A stretch of DNA of 5,309 nt from Patescibacteria group bacterium (lineage in GTDB: Bacteria; Patescibacteriota; Gracilibacteria; BD1-5; UBA2023): contig JAUPLX010000115.1 of the NCBI GenBank assembly GCA_030836665.1, positions 1 to 5,309 on the forward strand. The letters are read 5' to 3'. A model generated the notes under the pieces. That model did not search any database, was not told the DNA's origin, and saw nothing but the letters and a program-made list of their open reading frames with translations. How positions within the stretch are numbered: position 1 is the stretch's first letter; the number at the start of each line of letters is the position of its first letter. The position numbers and the translations under genes are program-made. Of the stretch, positions 5,279 through 5,309 are shown piece by piece.

Positions 5279-5309
5279 GGCGCTTTCGGAAAACCGGATT
5301 TCAAAAATC

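Noticed and set aside
4531..5304. Minus-strand frame of 257 codons rich in Phe, Ser and Ala
   Set aside because: The Phe/Ser runs are the reverse reading of lysine (AAG/AAA) and glycine/alanine codons in the tail of the secreted protein. There is no promoter or known motif.
5279..5309. Terminator after the secreted-protein gene
   Set aside because: Only a 3-bp stem (CGG/CCG) with a possible wobble extension is present, and the window ends 31 bases after the stop. Nothing can be called.

Overview
The window most likely comes from a Patescibacteria/CPR bacterium of the Gracilibacteria (BD1-5)/Absconditabacteria (SR1) type, in which UGA encodes glycine (genetic code 25). The evidence is a ruvC gene (2363-2848, + strand). 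It is intact from its first motif to its last acidic pair, except that it is crossed by two in-frame TGA codons. Both fall where RuvC proteins normally carry a conserved glycine: the 'DFGVI' position and the 'QARG' position. Every gene whose end is visible stops with TAA or TAG, never TGA. Under the standard code ruvC would look like three unrelated fragments. Base composition is unusual for this group: hand counts on sample lines give G+C in the low to mid 50s percent.

Layout from left to right. (1) The C-terminal ~80% of a phosphomannomutase/phosphoglucomutase, cut by the window edge (3-1139). (2) A 155-base gap with a perfect 22-bp inverted repeat (1148-1217), then a G-poor, pyrimidine-rich stretch. 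(3) A 260-residue protein of unknown function with an N-terminal coiled coil (1295-2077). (4) A perfect 12-bp hairpin terminator with A and T tracts (2082-2111), placed to serve convergent genes. (5) A 52-residue gene on the minus strand (2275-2117) that ends just before this terminator. (6) A divergent promoter region (about 2304-2369) serving the small gene and ruvC. (7) ruvC. (8) A short gap with two hairpins and a weak promoter-like element. (9) A large secreted protein of 772 residues with a signal peptide, beta-rich body and lysine-rich helical tail (2960-5278).

The genes do not form an obvious pathway: sugar-phosphate metabolism, Holliday-junction resolution, a surface or secreted protein and two unknowns. 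The unifying features are the altered code and the absence of Shine-Dalgarno sequences before any visible start. The ruvC transcript is probably leaderless or nearly so. No rRNA, tRNA, CRISPR array, transposase or phage gene was seen.
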